Below are positions 25,265-34,005 of a DNA stretch of 64,000 nucleotides, one piece after another (positions within the stretch are counted from its first letter, which is position 1; every line of letters starts with the position of its first letter). Below the pieces are notes generated by a model that saw nothing but the letters and a program-made list of their open reading frames with translations, had not been told where the DNA came from and ran no database searches. The position numbers and the translations under genes were made by a program. Origin of the DNA: JACVRW01 sp040509755 (GTDB lineage: Bacteria > Actinomycetota > Thermoleophilia > Solirubrobacterales > Thermoleophilaceae); NCBI GenBank assembly GCA_040509755.1, contig JBEVKF010000098.1, positions 1 to 64,000 on the forward strand, read 5' to 3'.

Positions 25265-26611
25265 ATGCTACGCGAGGGGCATACTGCACTGGCCTTGCCC
25301 GACCTTCGCCAAGAGCTCGAGGAGTGGCTGCGAATCCCGTCGGTTTCGACCGGGGGCGGTGACGCCGCGGCGCTGGAGCGCGCCTGCGGCTGGGTCTGCG
25401 AGCGGATCGACGCGGCCGGCGGCAGCGCCGAGGCGGTCACGATCGACGGCGGCCATCCGATGGCCGTCGGCGAGCTGCGCTGCTCGCGCCCCGGCGCGCC
25501 CACGGTCCTCGCATACGGCCACTACGACGTTCAGGCCGCCGGCCCGGAGGACGACTGGGACAGCCCGCCGTTCGAGCCCACAGAACGCGATGGACGCCTC
25601 TACGCGCGCGGCGCCGCCGACGACAAGGGCAACTTCCTGCCGCTCCTCCACGTGGCCTGCGAGCTTGCCAGGGCGGGCGAGCTGGGGCTGAACGTGCGCT
25701 TCCTCATCGAGGGCGAGGAGGAGGTCGGCAGCGGCTCGGTGCTCAAGCGACTTCATGCGGGCGAGGACCAGGCCGACTGCGCGGTTGTCTTCGACTCGAT
25801 GATGGTCGACGAAGGCACGCCCGCGATCACCTTCGCCGCTCGCGGGATGGTCAAGGCCGGGGTCGAGGTGCGCGTGGCCGAGCGCGATCTGCACTCAGGG
25901 GTCTACGGCGGCGCGGTGCTGAACGCCGGCCATGTGCTCCTGCGCATGCTCGCCGAGGTCGCGCCGGACTCGGAGGGCCGCGTGCGGCCCGAGCTGAGCG
26001 CGGGGGTGGTGGCGCCCGCCGAGCCTGAGCGCGAGGGGTGGGAGGCACTGCCGCCCGGCGACGAGTTGATCGCCGCCGTGGGCGCGCACCCCGTGGCGGC
26101 GGGCGCCGGGCGCGAGTTCTACGACCGCACGGGCGCCGAGACGGCGGCGGACGTGAACATGGTGAGCTTTGGCGAGCCGCGGACGGTCGTGCCGGCGCTG
26201 GCGCGGGGCCACGTGAGCGTGCGCCTCGCGCCGGGCCAGCGAGCGAGCGAGATCGGCGGCGTGCTCGAGCGGCTGCTGCGCGAGGCCGCGCCGCCGGGCG
26301 CCGAGGTGTCGATCGACATGGAGCTGGCGGACCCGGCGCTCTTCGACACCGGCCATCCGGCTCTGCGGCTCGGCGCGGAGGCGATCGGGCGGGCCTGCGG
26401 GCGACCCCCGGCGTTCGTTCGCATGGGAGGCACCCTGCCGCTGCTCGCCGTGCTGGCCGAGCGCGAGATAGCGACGATCGTCAGCGGCTTCGCTCTGCCC
26501 GCCGATGCCTTTCATGCGCCCAACGAGAGCTACCGGCTGGAGAGCCTGCGCCTGGGCGAGGCAGCCGCCGGCGAGCTCTATCGAGAGCTGGTCCGGCTTC
26601 CCACGGGCTGA
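25265..26611 (+). CDS. M20 family dipeptidase/peptidase
   Basis: A zinc-dependent M20 hydrolase of 448 aa. The metal-binding motifs appear in order: YGHYDVQ (His, about residue 83), GAADDKGN (Asp), and LIEGEEEVGS (the Glu pair with the catalytic base). FDSMMVDEGTP follows, and a late HAPNESYRLE supplies the last His. The lid/dimerisation domain lies between about 190 and 320. The substrate is probably a dipeptide or N-acyl amino acid. The ATG at 25265 is only 9 bp from the divergent MFS start; a TTG at 25295 is an alternative start that leaves room for a promoter. Confidence 0.85.
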   Translation: MLREGHTALALPDLRQELEEWLRIPSVSTGGGDAAALERACGWVCERIDAAGGSAEAVTIDGGHPMAVGELRCSRPGAPTVLAYGHYDVQAAGPEDDWDSPPFEPTERDGRLYARGAADDKGNFLPLLHVACELARAGELGLNVRFLIEGEEEVGSGSVLKRLHAGEDQADCAVVFDSMMVDEGTPAITFAARGMVKAGVEVRVAERDLHSGVYGGAVLNAGHVLLRMLAEVAPDSEGRVRPELSAGVVAPAEPEREGWEALPPGDELIAAVGAHPVAAGAGREFYDRTGAETAADVNMVSFGEPRTVVPALARGHVSVRLAPGQRASEIGGVLERLLREAAPPGAEVSIDMELADPALFDTGHPALRLGAEAIGRACGRPPAFVRMGGTLPLLAVLAEREIATIVSGFALPADAFHAPNESYRLESLRLGEAAAGELYRELVRLPTG

Positions 26612-26615
26612 ACCG

Positions 26616-27008
26616 TCAGTTGCTTGTCGCGCGCGGCGCGTAGCGGTGGTGGAGCATCAGCGCGTTGCCGTCCGGATCCTGGAAGAAGGCGTTGTGGCAG
26701 ACGCCGCTGTCGAACGCATGTATGAACGAGACGCCCCGTGACTCGAGCTCGGCGCGCGCGGCCTCCATGTCCTTCACCTGCAGGGCGATCGGAAACGCGT
26801 GCGGGTGAAACTCGCGGCCGATCGCGTCCGAGTCGATCAGCTGGAGGGTGAGGTTGCCGGTCTCGAATTCTGCTCCGGGCACCCTGTCGTACTCGACTGT
26901 GCATGGGAGCCCCAGCACCGTGCCGTAGAACTCCACGGCTGCGGCGAAGTTCCTGGTCGGTATGCAGATGAAGTCGGTTCCCGTGACGATCGATGTCTGC
27001 GTATTCAT
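26616..27008 (-). CDS. VOC family (glyoxalase/bleomycin resistance-type) protein
   Basis: A 130-aa vicinal-oxygen-chelate fold protein with two beta-alpha-beta-beta-beta units: DFICIPTRNFAAAVEFYGTVLGLP and later ALQVKDMEAARAELESRGV with FFQDPDGNALMLHHR. Potential metal ligands are present in the second unit (His and Glu-like positions), but function cannot be assigned. ATG 27008 overlaps the stop of the upstream VOC gene (ATGA). The two genes are paralogous neighbours and probably arose by tandem duplication. Confidence 0.8.
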   Translation of the reverse strand: MNTQTSIVTGTDFICIPTRNFAAAVEFYGTVLGLPCTVEYDRVPGAEFETGNLTLQLIDSDAIGREFHPHAFPIALQVKDMEAARAELESRGVSFIHAFDSGVCHNAFFQDPDGNALMLHHRYAPRATSN

Positions 27009-27409
27009 TCCTGGTCCTTTGTCTTGGCTTGGACGGGTAGCTCCTGGACGGCCCAATCGTTGCCGTCCGGATCACTGAAGAAGGCGAACTTGAAACCGGG
27101 CCTGCCCTCGCGGCCGAGTTCCTGGATCTCGCTCACCGACACCCCGCGGCCGACGAGCTCCGCGCGCGCGGCCTCCATGTCGGTGACCACCAGCTGGAGG
27201 CCCCCCATGGCACCCGGTTCCATCTTCGCGAGCCCGGTCCCGATCGCGATCGAGCACGCCGAGCCAGGAGGCGTCAGCTGGACGACCCGAAGGTCGTCGC
27301 TTACGTGCTCGTCGTGGTCCACGTGGAAGCCGGCCTGGTCAGCATAGAAGGCCTTCGCACGATCCACATCTGAGACCGGCACCACGACCACCTCCAGCCT
27401 AAAATCCAC
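27005..27409 (-). CDS. VOC family protein, second copy
   Basis: A 134-aa glyoxalase-fold protein. It begins LEVVVVPVSDVDRAKAFYADQAGF and contains LQLVVTDMEAARAELVGRGVSV and FAFFSDPDGNDWAVQELP, the VOC consensus. The GTG start at 27409 is preceded by AAGGGT at a normal distance; sequence further upstream belongs to the methyltransferase. It heads the two-gene VOC unit. Many such actinobacterial pairs are of unknown function. Confidence 0.8.
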   Translation of the reverse strand: MDFRLEVVVVPVSDVDRAKAFYADQAGFHVDHDEHVSDDLRVVQLTPPGSACSIAIGTGLAKMEPGAMGGLQLVVTDMEAARAELVGRGVSVSEIQELGREGRPGFKFAFFSDPDGNDWAVQELPVQAKTKDQE

Positions 27410-27420
27410 GGGTCTGACCC

Positions 27421-28044
27421 TTAGCAATTCTCGCGGCGGCGCAGGTGGTGGATCCTGCTGCGCTCCGACCGCGAGCTCCCGGTTGTTCGCACCTTCCACC
27501 CGGCTGCGGCCGCTTCGAGGAAGTCCTCGGCGATCGCGCGCTGGGGATCGGCGATCAGCACCTCGCCGGTGACGTCCACCAGCTGTGGCAGCAGGCCGAG
27601 CAGGAGCTTCACGTTGCGGCGCTCGTAGAGGACGTCCGAGGCGATCACGAAGCGCCACGGGCCGCGCTTCACGATCGAAGCGGGGCGATCCCAGGCGACG
27701 ACCGCGGTCTCGATCCGCACCGAGTTGCGCTGGGCGTTCTCGGCGGTGGCCGCCACGGCGTCGGGTGACCAGTCGGTCGCAAGGACGCGGCCGCCGGCCA
27801 GGGCTGCGGCGATGCTCGGCAGCCCCAGACCGCAGCCGAGCTCGAGCACGCGCGCGCCGCGCAGGGAGCGTCTGGCCACGTCGTGGGCGAGCGCGAGCGA
27901 GCTCGACCACAGCTCGGCCCAGTACGGCATGAACTCCTCATCCTCGAAGCGCTCCTCGGTGAGCAAGGCCTCCGCGTCACGCGGCCGCGCCAGCGCGATC
28001 TCGCCCACGGGCAGCGCGATGCGCTCCTCGACGGTGTCGATCAT
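27421..28044 (-). CDS. Class I SAM-dependent methyltransferase
   Basis: A 207-aa methyltransferase. The SAM-binding motif I is VLELGCGLGLPSIAAA (about residues 67-82), with RVLATDWSPDAVAAT as motif II. VIASDVLYERRNVKLLL fits the protein-lysine or small-molecule methyltransferase group near METTL/ETFB-KMT. The acceptor is unknown. ATG 28044 overlaps the stop of the M3 peptidase gene (ATGA), so it is co-translated with it. Confidence 0.8.
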   Translation of the reverse strand: MIDTVEERIALPVGEIALARPRDAEALLTEERFEDEEFMPYWAELWSSSLALAHDVARRSLRGARVLELGCGLGLPSIAAALAGGRVLATDWSPDAVAATAENAQRNSVRIETAVVAWDRPASIVKRGPWRFVIASDVLYERRNVKLLLGLLPQLVDVTGEVLIADPQRAIAEDFLEAAAAGWKVRTTGSSRSERSRIHHLRRRENC

Positions 28045-29846
28045 CGACCCCGGGGGGCCTCCTCGGCGGCGCGCTCCGCGGCCTCCAGCTGGCGTTCGAT
28101 CAGGTCGAGGCCCGAGCTCCAGAAGCCGGGGTCGGCCAGGTCGACTCCCACGATCTTCCCGAGCTGCTCCGGCGGGCGCGAGCCGCCGGCGCGCAGCAGC
28201 TCGAGATACGAGGAGACAAAGTCCTCGCCCTCCTCCTCGTAGCGGCGGTAGACCGACAGCGCCAACAGGTGCCCGTAGGCGTAGGCGTAGACATAGCCGG
28301 GGGTGTCGACGAAGTGCGGGACGTAGGACCACCAGATCCCGTAGTCGGCGTCGAGCTCTACCGAGTCGCCGAGCAGGTCGCCCTGGGTCGCGAGCCAGAG
28401 CTCGGCGAAGCGCTCGGGGGCGAGCTCGCCGCTCTCGCGCCGCGCGGTGTGGATCGCGTGCTCGAAGCGGTTCATCGCGATCTGCCGAAACACCGCAGCC
28501 ACCGCGCCATCGAGTGAGCCGGCGAGCAGGGAGAGGCGTTCCTCCGCGCCGCCGGCGCGCTCGAGCAGCCGCTCCAGCACGATCGTCTCACCGAAGATCG
28601 ACGCGGTCTCGGCCATGGTCAGCGGCGTCGTGAACTGGAAGATCCCCTGGGGGCGCGCCAGCGAAGCGTGGACGCCATGACCCAGCTCATGAGCCATCGT
28701 GAGGACGTCGTAGGGACGCGACGTGTAGTTGAGCATCACGTAGGGGTGGCGCGAGGGGACCGTGTAGGAGCAGAACGCGCCGCCGCGCTTGCCGGGACGC
28801 GGCGGACCGTCGATGAAGCCGCTCGCAAAGAACTCGCCCGCGACCTCGCCGAGCTCGCCGGAGAAGGTCGAGTAGCAGTCGAGGACCATGGCTCGCGCAT
28901 CGTCGTAGGGGATGTGCTCCTCGGTCTCGCTCACCGGGGCCATGCGGTCCCAGTAGGCGAGCTTGTCGAGCCCCAGCAGACGAGCCTTGAGCTGATACCA
29001 CCGCCGGGCCAGCCCGTAGCGGCCGACCACCGCCTCGACCAGCGCCTCGACCGACTCGTCGCCCGCCTCGTTGGCGAGGTTGCGTGCCGCAAGCCAATGC
29101 GGGTAGTCGCGCAGGCGGTCCTTGGTCGCCTTGTCGCCGAGCAGGGTGTTGAACACGTAGGCGCGGGTGCGCAGCCCCGGCCGCAGCGCCTCGGTGATGG
29201 CCGTAGCCGCTCGCTCGCGCACGCCCCGGTCTGAGTCCTGCATGCGGCTGAGGGCCTCCTCGAGCGAGATCGCCTCGGCCGCGTCGGGCAGGCTCACCTC
29301 GACCGACGAGATCTGCTCGGTGAAGAGCCGCCGGAACGCTGAGGCGCCGGTCACATCGAGCTCGGTTGCGACGCGCTCCTCGGGCTCGGTGAGCTGGTGC
29401 GGCCGGTAGCGGCGCAGCGTGCGCAGGTGGTGGCGGCAGAAGTCGAGCCCGTCGGCAGCCAACAGCTCCTCCGCCGGCTCCTCCGGCAGCAGGTTCCACT
29501 CGAGCTCGAAGAACAGCAGCTGCGTCTCGATGGCCGCCCCGAGCTCGCGCGCCTTCTGGATCAGGGCGCCCCTCGGCGGGTCGGTCGTGTCGAGCGTGAA
29601 GTGGAGCATCGCGTAGGAGCCCGCCCGCCCGGCCAGGTCGAAGATCGCGGCGAGCTCGCGCATGGCGTCGGCGAGGCCGGCGGCGTCGAGCTCGTCGACT
29701 CGCCCGCGGTGGCGCTCGGCGAACTTCGCCGCGCGCTCGCGCGCCTCGTTCAACAGCTCCTCGACGCCCTCCGGCCCACGGCCGTCGACGAGAGGGTCGA
29801 GGTTCCAGGTAGCTTCCTGCAGTGCGGGGTCGGCGGTTGCGCTCAT
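28041..29846 (-). CDS. pepF: M3 family oligoendopeptidase F
   Basis: A cytosolic zinc oligopeptidase of 601 aa, the usual length. The zinc motif HELGH is in LTMAHELGHGVHASLA (about residue 388), with a downstream Glu-containing ASIFGETIVLERLL. The N-terminal oligopeptidase F domain (about 110-180) and the conserved RRWYQLKARLLGLDKLAYWD are clear. The start at ATG 29846 is normal. It degrades short peptides. It leads the unit that continues into the methyltransferase. Confidence 0.9.
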   Translation of the reverse strand: MSATADPALQEATWNLDPLVDGRGPEGVEELLNEARERAAKFAERHRGRVDELDAAGLADAMRELAAIFDLAGRAGSYAMLHFTLDTTDPPRGALIQKARELGAAIETQLLFFELEWNLLPEEPAEELLAADGLDFCRHHLRTLRRYRPHQLTEPEERVATELDVTGASAFRRLFTEQISSVEVSLPDAAEAISLEEALSRMQDSDRGVRERAATAITEALRPGLRTRAYVFNTLLGDKATKDRLRDYPHWLAARNLANEAGDESVEALVEAVVGRYGLARRWYQLKARLLGLDKLAYWDRMAPVSETEEHIPYDDARAMVLDCYSTFSGELGEVAGEFFASGFIDGPPRPGKRGGAFCSYTVPSRHPYVMLNYTSRPYDVLTMAHELGHGVHASLARPQGIFQFTTPLTMAETASIFGETIVLERLLERAGGAEERLSLLAGSLDGAVAAVFRQIAMNRFEHAIHTARRESGELAPERFAELWLATQGDLLGDSVELDADYGIWWSYVPHFVDTPGYVYAYAYGHLLALSVYRRYEEEGEDFVSSYLELLRAGGSRPPEQLGKIVGVDLADPGFWSSGLDLIERQLEAAERAAEEAPRGR

Positions 29847-29857
29847 TCGCCCTGAGG

Positions 29858-30286
29858 CTAGCCCGTGGCGATGATGAGGCAGGTGGACGTGCCGTGGGCG
29901 ACCAGCTTGTCGTCGCTCACGCGGCGAACGGCGCCCTCGGCCGTTGCCACACGCCCGCCGCGGTAAAGCACCCGCCCCGCCGCCACGATTTCCCCGGTGT
30001 CAGGCATGATCGCCCGGACGAGGTTGAAGGACGTCTCGAGCGTCGAGTAGCCCTCGCCGGCGGCGCAGGTGGTGTGCACGGCCGCTCCCATGCAGCTGTC
30101 GAGCAACAGCCCGGCGATGCCGCCGTGCACCGTGCCGATCGGATTGAGCATGCGCCCGTCGGGAACGAGGGAGAACGCGCTGCGGCCCTCGTCCACCTCC
30201 ACAAGGCGAAAGCCAATCAGCTCCTGGATCGGGGCCGGCGGGTGCATGCCGTCGCGAATGGCGATCATGTATTCGAGTCCCGTCAT
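29858..30286 (-). CDS. PaaI-type hotdog thioesterase
   Basis: A 142-aa hotdog-fold thioesterase. The family pattern NPIGTVHGGIAGLLLDSCMG (about residues 48-67) contains the conserved HGG. GEGYSTLETSFNLVRAIM and GRVLYRGGRVATAEG complete the fold. Members hydrolyse aryl- or acyl-CoA, and the substrate here is unknown. It is divergent from the PLP enzyme gene. Confidence 0.85.
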   Translation of the reverse strand: MTGLEYMIAIRDGMHPPAPIQELIGFRLVEVDEGRSAFSLVPDGRMLNPIGTVHGGIAGLLLDSCMGAAVHTTCAAGEGYSTLETSFNLVRAIMPDTGEIVAAGRVLYRGGRVATAEGAVRRVSDDKLVAHGTSTCLIIATG

Positions 30287-30300
30287 GAAGTCACGTGAGT

Positions 30301-31203
30301 ATGTCCGAGCCTGAGCTGCCGACGCCGCTCGAGGAAGCGCCCGTCGCGCTGGGCCGCGGCCGGCGGCTCTGGCTCAAGCGAGAGGACGTCCACGAGCTGG
30401 GCGCCTTCAAGTGGCGCGGGGCGCTACCGGCGCTGCGCGCCTACCGCGAGCGCGGCGCCGAGGCGGTGGTCACCGCGTCGACCGGCAATCACGGCGCAGC
30501 CACCGCGTGGGCCGCGGAGCGCGCGGGACTGCGTGCGGTCGTCTACGTCCCGCGGGTCGCGAGCGAGACCAAGCTGGCTGTGCTCGAGGGGCTGGCTGAC
30601 CTGCGCCAGGAGGGCGTCGATCTCGACGAGTCGAAGGAGCTGGCGCGCGCGCATGCGCGGCGCGAGGGTCTGCCGTTCTTCGAGGACGGTGCCGAGCCGG
30701 CCCAGTTCGGCGGCTACGAGGAGATCGGGCGCGAGATCGTCGACCAGCTCGGCGAGCGCCCGGCGCGGACGGTCGTCCCGGTTGGGAACGGCGCGCTCCT
30801 GATCGGCGTCGCGCGCGGCGTGGGCCGCGGCGCCATCGGCGTCGTGGCCAAGGAGGCGCCGGTGATGGCCTGGAGCGTTGCCGAAGGGCGGCCCGTCGAG
30901 TGCGATCGATGCGCGACCTTCGCGGACGGGATGGCCGTGCGGGTGGCGATCCCGCTCGCGGTCGAGGAGCTGGTCGGACTCGCCACGCCCTTCGTCGAGG
31001 TCTCCGAGCGCGAGATCGCCACCGCCGTGGGCGACTACGCCGCGGCCGGCATCCGTGTGGAGGGCTCGGCCGCCGCTGCGCTGGCCGCGCTCGACCAGGT
31101 GGGTGGAGGAGACGGAGCGGTGGTGGTAATCGTCACGGGCAGCAACATCGATCCCGCTCTGCACGAGCGCGCCGTCAAGGACCCGCAGAGCTTCTCCGAC
31201 TGA
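30301..31203 (+). CDS. Fold-type II PLP enzyme (threonine/serine dehydratase family)
   Basis: A pyridoxal-phosphate enzyme of about 300 aa resembling threonine dehydratase. LWLKREDVHELGAFKWRGAL holds the Schiff-base Lys (FKWRGA). TASTGNHGAATAWAAERAG is the substrate loop, and PVGNGALLIG sits where the phosphate-binding glycine loop normally is (usually GGGGL). EGSAAAALAAL is the conserved late segment. The degenerate glycine loop makes the exact activity uncertain. ATG 30301 or GTG 30295, six bases apart, could both start it. It ends at a hairpin with a T-run. Confidence 0.75.
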   Translation: MSEPELPTPLEEAPVALGRGRRLWLKREDVHELGAFKWRGALPALRAYRERGAEAVVTASTGNHGAATAWAAERAGLRAVVYVPRVASETKLAVLEGLADLRQEGVDLDESKELARAHARREGLPFFEDGAEPAQFGGYEEIGREIVDQLGERPARTVVPVGNGALLIGVARGVGRGAIGVVAKEAPVMAWSVAEGRPVECDRCATFADGMAVRVAIPLAVEELVGLATPFVEVSEREIATAVGDYAAAGIRVEGSAAAALAALDQVGGGDGAVVVIVTGSNIDPALHERAVKDPQSFSD

Positions 31204-31215
31204 GACGACATGGGC

Positions 31216-31241
31216 CTCGGCTCTCACGCGCCCGAGTTTTT
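31216..31241 (+). terminator. Rho-independent terminator candidate
   Basis: CTCGG (31216-31220) pairs with CCGAG (31232-31236), followed directly by TTTTT. It lies 12 bases after the PLP enzyme stop and before the convergent Ku gene. The stem is short, so strength is uncertain. Confidence 0.45.
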
Positions 31242-31295
31242 CGCTGCCATGCAGTGAATAGCGCGGGAGCCTGGCTCGCGCACAACGGGTCCCAG

Positions 31296-32204
31296 CTAGC
31301 CGGCCAGCGCCTCGATCAACTCGTCCTTCGACATCTTTGAGCGGCCGGGTACCTCTTCGGCCTGGGCTCGCTCGTACAGCTCCTCGCGGCTCATGCGCTC
31401 GAAGCGCCCGCGGCCGTCGCGCTTGCCCGACCCGAGCTTGTCGAGCGTGTCCTGCAGCGCGGCCATCAGGTCGGGCGCGGGCTTGGGCTCCTTGCGCTCC
31501 TCGGGCGCCTTCACGCGCTTGCCGTTCTTCTTGTCCTCGACCACGGCGACGAGGCGCTCGCGATAGCAATCGGTGTAGTGCTCGGGCTCCCAGTTGGTCG
31601 AGAGCGACTCGATCACGGCCACCGCCTGCTCGATCTTGGCCTTGGCCGGCTTGCGCCCGCCGGGCGCGATCTCGTCGGTCGGCCGGACCTCGTCGTGAAA
31701 GCGCAGCGTCGTAAGCGCGAGCACCTCGTCGCGCGGGCGCACGAGCACGAGATATTCCTTGGTGCGCATCACAAAGCGCCCCAGCGCGGCGCGGCCGGTC
31801 GACTCCATGACCTTCACGAGCAGCTGGTAGGCGCGCAGCGTGCCCTCGCTGTCGCCGGCCGGGAGCAGGAACCAGGGATGAGCGAAGTAGATCGGGTCGA
31901 CGTCCTCGCTGTCGACGAAGGCCTCGACCTCGATCGTCCGCGTCTTGCGGGGCTGCGCGGTGGCGAGCTCCTCGTCGGTAAGCACGACCTGGTCGCCATC
32001 CTCGAGCTCGAAGCCGCGACCGACCTCCTCCCATTCGACCTCGGTCCCCTCCTCGGAGCAGTAGCGGCGCTGCTCGATCGGGGAGCCGTCCTTTTCGTGG
32101 AGCTGGCGAAAGTGAAGATCGAGGTCGCGCGCCGCGCTCGTCAGGCGCACCGGCACGTTGACCAAGCCGAAGGAGAGCGATCCGTTCCAGAGCGTGCGGG
32201 GCAT
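31296..32204 (-). CDS. Ku protein, second of a tandem pair, with C-terminal SAP-like helix motif
   Basis: Bacterial Ku binds double-strand ends and recruits a LigD-type ligase for end joining. The 302-aa protein has the family start PRTLWNGSLSFGLVNVPVRL, CSEEGTEVEWEEVGRGFELEDGDQVVLTDEEL, EYLVLVRPRDEVLALTTLRF and WEPEHYTDCYRERL. After the Ku core (about 1-250) a linker leads to MSREELYERAQAEEVPGRSK and DELIEALAG, a SAP/Rho-N-like DNA-binding hairpin absent from the first copy. It begins two bases after the stop of the upstream Ku gene. No LigD is in this window. Confidence 0.9.
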   Translation of the reverse strand: MPRTLWNGSLSFGLVNVPVRLTSAARDLDLHFRQLHEKDGSPIEQRRYCSEEGTEVEWEEVGRGFELEDGDQVVLTDEELATAQPRKTRTIEVEAFVDSEDVDPIYFAHPWFLLPAGDSEGTLRAYQLLVKVMESTGRAALGRFVMRTKEYLVLVRPRDEVLALTTLRFHDEVRPTDEIAPGGRKPAKAKIEQAVAVIESLSTNWEPEHYTDCYRERLVAVVEDKKNGKRVKAPEERKEPKPAPDLMAALQDTLDKLGSGKRDGRGRFERMSREELYERAQAEEVPGRSKMSKDELIEALAG

Positions 32205-32206
32205 GC

Positions 32207-32974
32207 TCAGGATCCCTTCTTCAGGCTCGCTTTGAGGGCGCTCATGAGGTCGGAGGTGTCCTCCTCGGGCTCGGGCTCCTCCGCTTCGATGGCCTCGCCC
32301 TTTGCCTTGCGCGCGATCAGCTCGAGCACGGCCTCGCGGTAGGTGTCCTCGTAGTCGGTCGGATCGAAGTCGCGGTAGAGCGAGTCGACGAGCTGCTCGG
32401 CCATCTCGACCTCCTGCTTGCCCGGGCCCTTGCCGGGCTTGTCGTACTTGAGCTGGCTGCCGCGCACCACCTCGTCGTGAAAGCGCATCGTGTGCAGCGC
32501 CAGCACGCCGTCGAGCGGGCGCACCGCCGCCAGGTACTCGCGGTTGTGGAAGGTAAAGCGCCCGATTCCGACGCGGCCGGTCTGGGTCAGGGCCTCCTGG
32601 AAGACGCGGTAGGCCTCGCCCTCGTCGCGACAGCCGACGTAGTACGTCTTCTCGAAGTAGACGGGATCGATCTCGTCGTCGGGCACGAACTCCTCGATCT
32701 CGATCACCTTGCCGCGCGAGCCCGCGGCCGCGGCCACCTCGGACTTGTCGAGCACGACGTATTCGTCCGGCGACACCTCAAAGCCCTTCACCACCTCCTT
32801 GTAGGGGACCTCCTGGTCCTCCTTCGAGCAGATGCGCTTGTGCTCGAGGCGCGCGCCGTCGGCGAGGTGGACCTCGTGGAAGCTGACCGTCTTCGACTCG
32901 GTCGCCGAGTAGAGCTTGATCGGCACATGCGCGAGGCCGAAGCTGATGGTGCCATTCCAGATTGAGCGAGGCAT
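32207..32974 (-). CDS. Ku protein, first of a tandem pair
   Basis: A 255-aa bacterial Ku for non-homologous end joining. Family segments are RSIWNGTISFGLAHVPIKLY, CSKEDQEVPYKEVVKGFE, DEIDPVYFEKTYYVG, EYLAAVRPLDGVLALHTMRF and FDPTDYEDTYREAV. It is the shorter paralogue, ending soon after the core with a lysine-containing tail. Two different Ku subunits could form a heterodimer, as proposed for some actinobacteria with several Ku genes. ATG 32974 is a standard start. Confidence 0.9.
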   Translation of the reverse strand: MPRSIWNGTISFGLAHVPIKLYSATESKTVSFHEVHLADGARLEHKRICSKEDQEVPYKEVVKGFEVSPDEYVVLDKSEVAAAAGSRGKVIEIEEFVPDDEIDPVYFEKTYYVGCRDEGEAYRVFQEALTQTGRVGIGRFTFHNREYLAAVRPLDGVLALHTMRFHDEVVRGSQLKYDKPGKGPGKQEVEMAEQLVDSLYRDFDPTDYEDTYREAVLELIARKAKGEAIEAEEPEPEEDTSDLMSALKASLKKGS

Positions 32975-33005
32975 CGGTTTCGTGGCTACCCGCCAGACCG
33001 CCTGT

Positions 33006-33656
33006 CTAGTCGTAGATGGACTTGCTCCTGCCGACCTGGGAGTTCGGCGGATATGGAGCGAGGTCGTTCATGAAACCAGGCGTCTGCTCCACGCGCTCGA
33101 GCCAGCCCTGGACGGGCGGGTGCTCGGCGAGGTCGAAGCCCGCCTCGTGCGCCACATGCAGGTAGGCGTAGAGGGAGATGTCGGCGATCGAGTAGCGCTC
33201 GCCGACCATGAACATACGGCCCTCCAGATGCCCATCGAGCACCGCGAGCACGCTGTGGCCCGCGGCGCGGCGGTGCTCGACGCTCGGGCTGTCGGGCGCG
33301 AGGCGACCGGTCGCGAGGCGAAAGCGCAGGCCGGCGATGGCCGGGATCACCTCCGACTGCTCCCAGAAGAGCCAGCGCAACACCTGCGCGCGGTCGGCCG
33401 GGTCGACGGGAAGGAGCATCGTCCCCTCGGCAATGTGAACCAGGATCGCATTCGACTCTGGAAGCGGGTCGGCGCCGTCTTGCTCGAGCACCGGGGTCTC
33501 GCGGACGGGGTTGAGACGGCCGAACTCCTCCGTGAGCGTGTCGCCTCCGAAGATGTCGACCGCCACCCGCTCGTATTCGCGGCCGAGCTGGGCGAGCAGC
33601 AGGCGCACCTTGTAGCAGTTTCCGGAGGCGTCGTAGTCGTGCAGGCGCAGGGTCAT
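33006..33656 (-). CDS. Glutathione S-transferase family protein
   Basis: A 216-aa protein of cytosolic GST fold. The thioredoxin-like N-terminal domain (about 1-78) has LHDYDASGNCYKVRLLLAQLG, NPVRETPVLEQDG (cis-Pro) and LPESNAILVHIAE. The all-helical C-terminal domain ends with YSIADISLYAYLHVAHEAGFDL, the conserved N-capping box. Actinobacteria mostly lack glutathione, so another thiol or a non-catalytic role is possible. It overlaps the cupin gene start by 4 bases. Confidence 0.85.
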   Translation of the reverse strand: MTLRLHDYDASGNCYKVRLLLAQLGREYERVAVDIFGGDTLTEEFGRLNPVRETPVLEQDGADPLPESNAILVHIAEGTMLLPVDPADRAQVLRWLFWEQSEVIPAIAGLRFRLATGRLAPDSPSVEHRRAAGHSVLAVLDGHLEGRMFMVGERYSIADISLYAYLHVAHEAGFDLAEHPPVQGWLERVEQTPGFMNDLAPYPPNSQVGRSKSIYD

Positions 33657-34003
33657 GCGGCGTAGCTCTCGCTGCCCATTATGTGCAGCGACACGTAGGG
33701 CTCGTCGCCCACCACCCAGCTGTCGTGGCCCGGTGGCACGAAGAAGAAGTCGCCCTCGCGCATCACCTTCTCGCTGCCGTCCGCCATCTTCACGGCGGCC
33801 TGGCCCCCGAGGACGAGGCCGACGTGCTCGACCTGGCAGAGGCTCTCGCCGGTGGCGGCTCCCACGTGCTCGGACCACACCCAGCCTGGCTCGTAGGTCG
33901 CACGGCCGAGCGTCATCGGGCCGATCTCGTAGACCTCGAAGCGGCCCTTGTCGAAGCTGCGCACCTCGGTCGGCTCGGTCAGGTTGAGGAGGGTCAGGTC
34001 CAC
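33653..34003 (-). CDS. Cupin domain protein
   Basis: A 116-aa single-cupin beta barrel. Motif 1 is in the region VWSEHVGAATGESLCQVEHVGLVLGGQAAV and motif 2 in GDFFFVPPGHDSWVVGDEPYV, with His residues in both that could bind a metal. Its function is unknown. The GTG start at 34003 comes two bases after the stop of the GFA-type gene and the stop overlaps the GST gene, so the three genes form one minus-strand operon. TTG 34009 is an alternative start. Confidence 0.75.
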   Translation of the reverse strand: MDLTLLNLTEPTEVRSFDKGRFEVYEIGPMTLGRATYEPGWVWSEHVGAATGESLCQVEHVGLVLGGQAAVKMADGSEKVMREGDFFFVPPGHDSWVVGDEPYVSLHIMGSESYAA

Positions 34004-34005
34004 CG

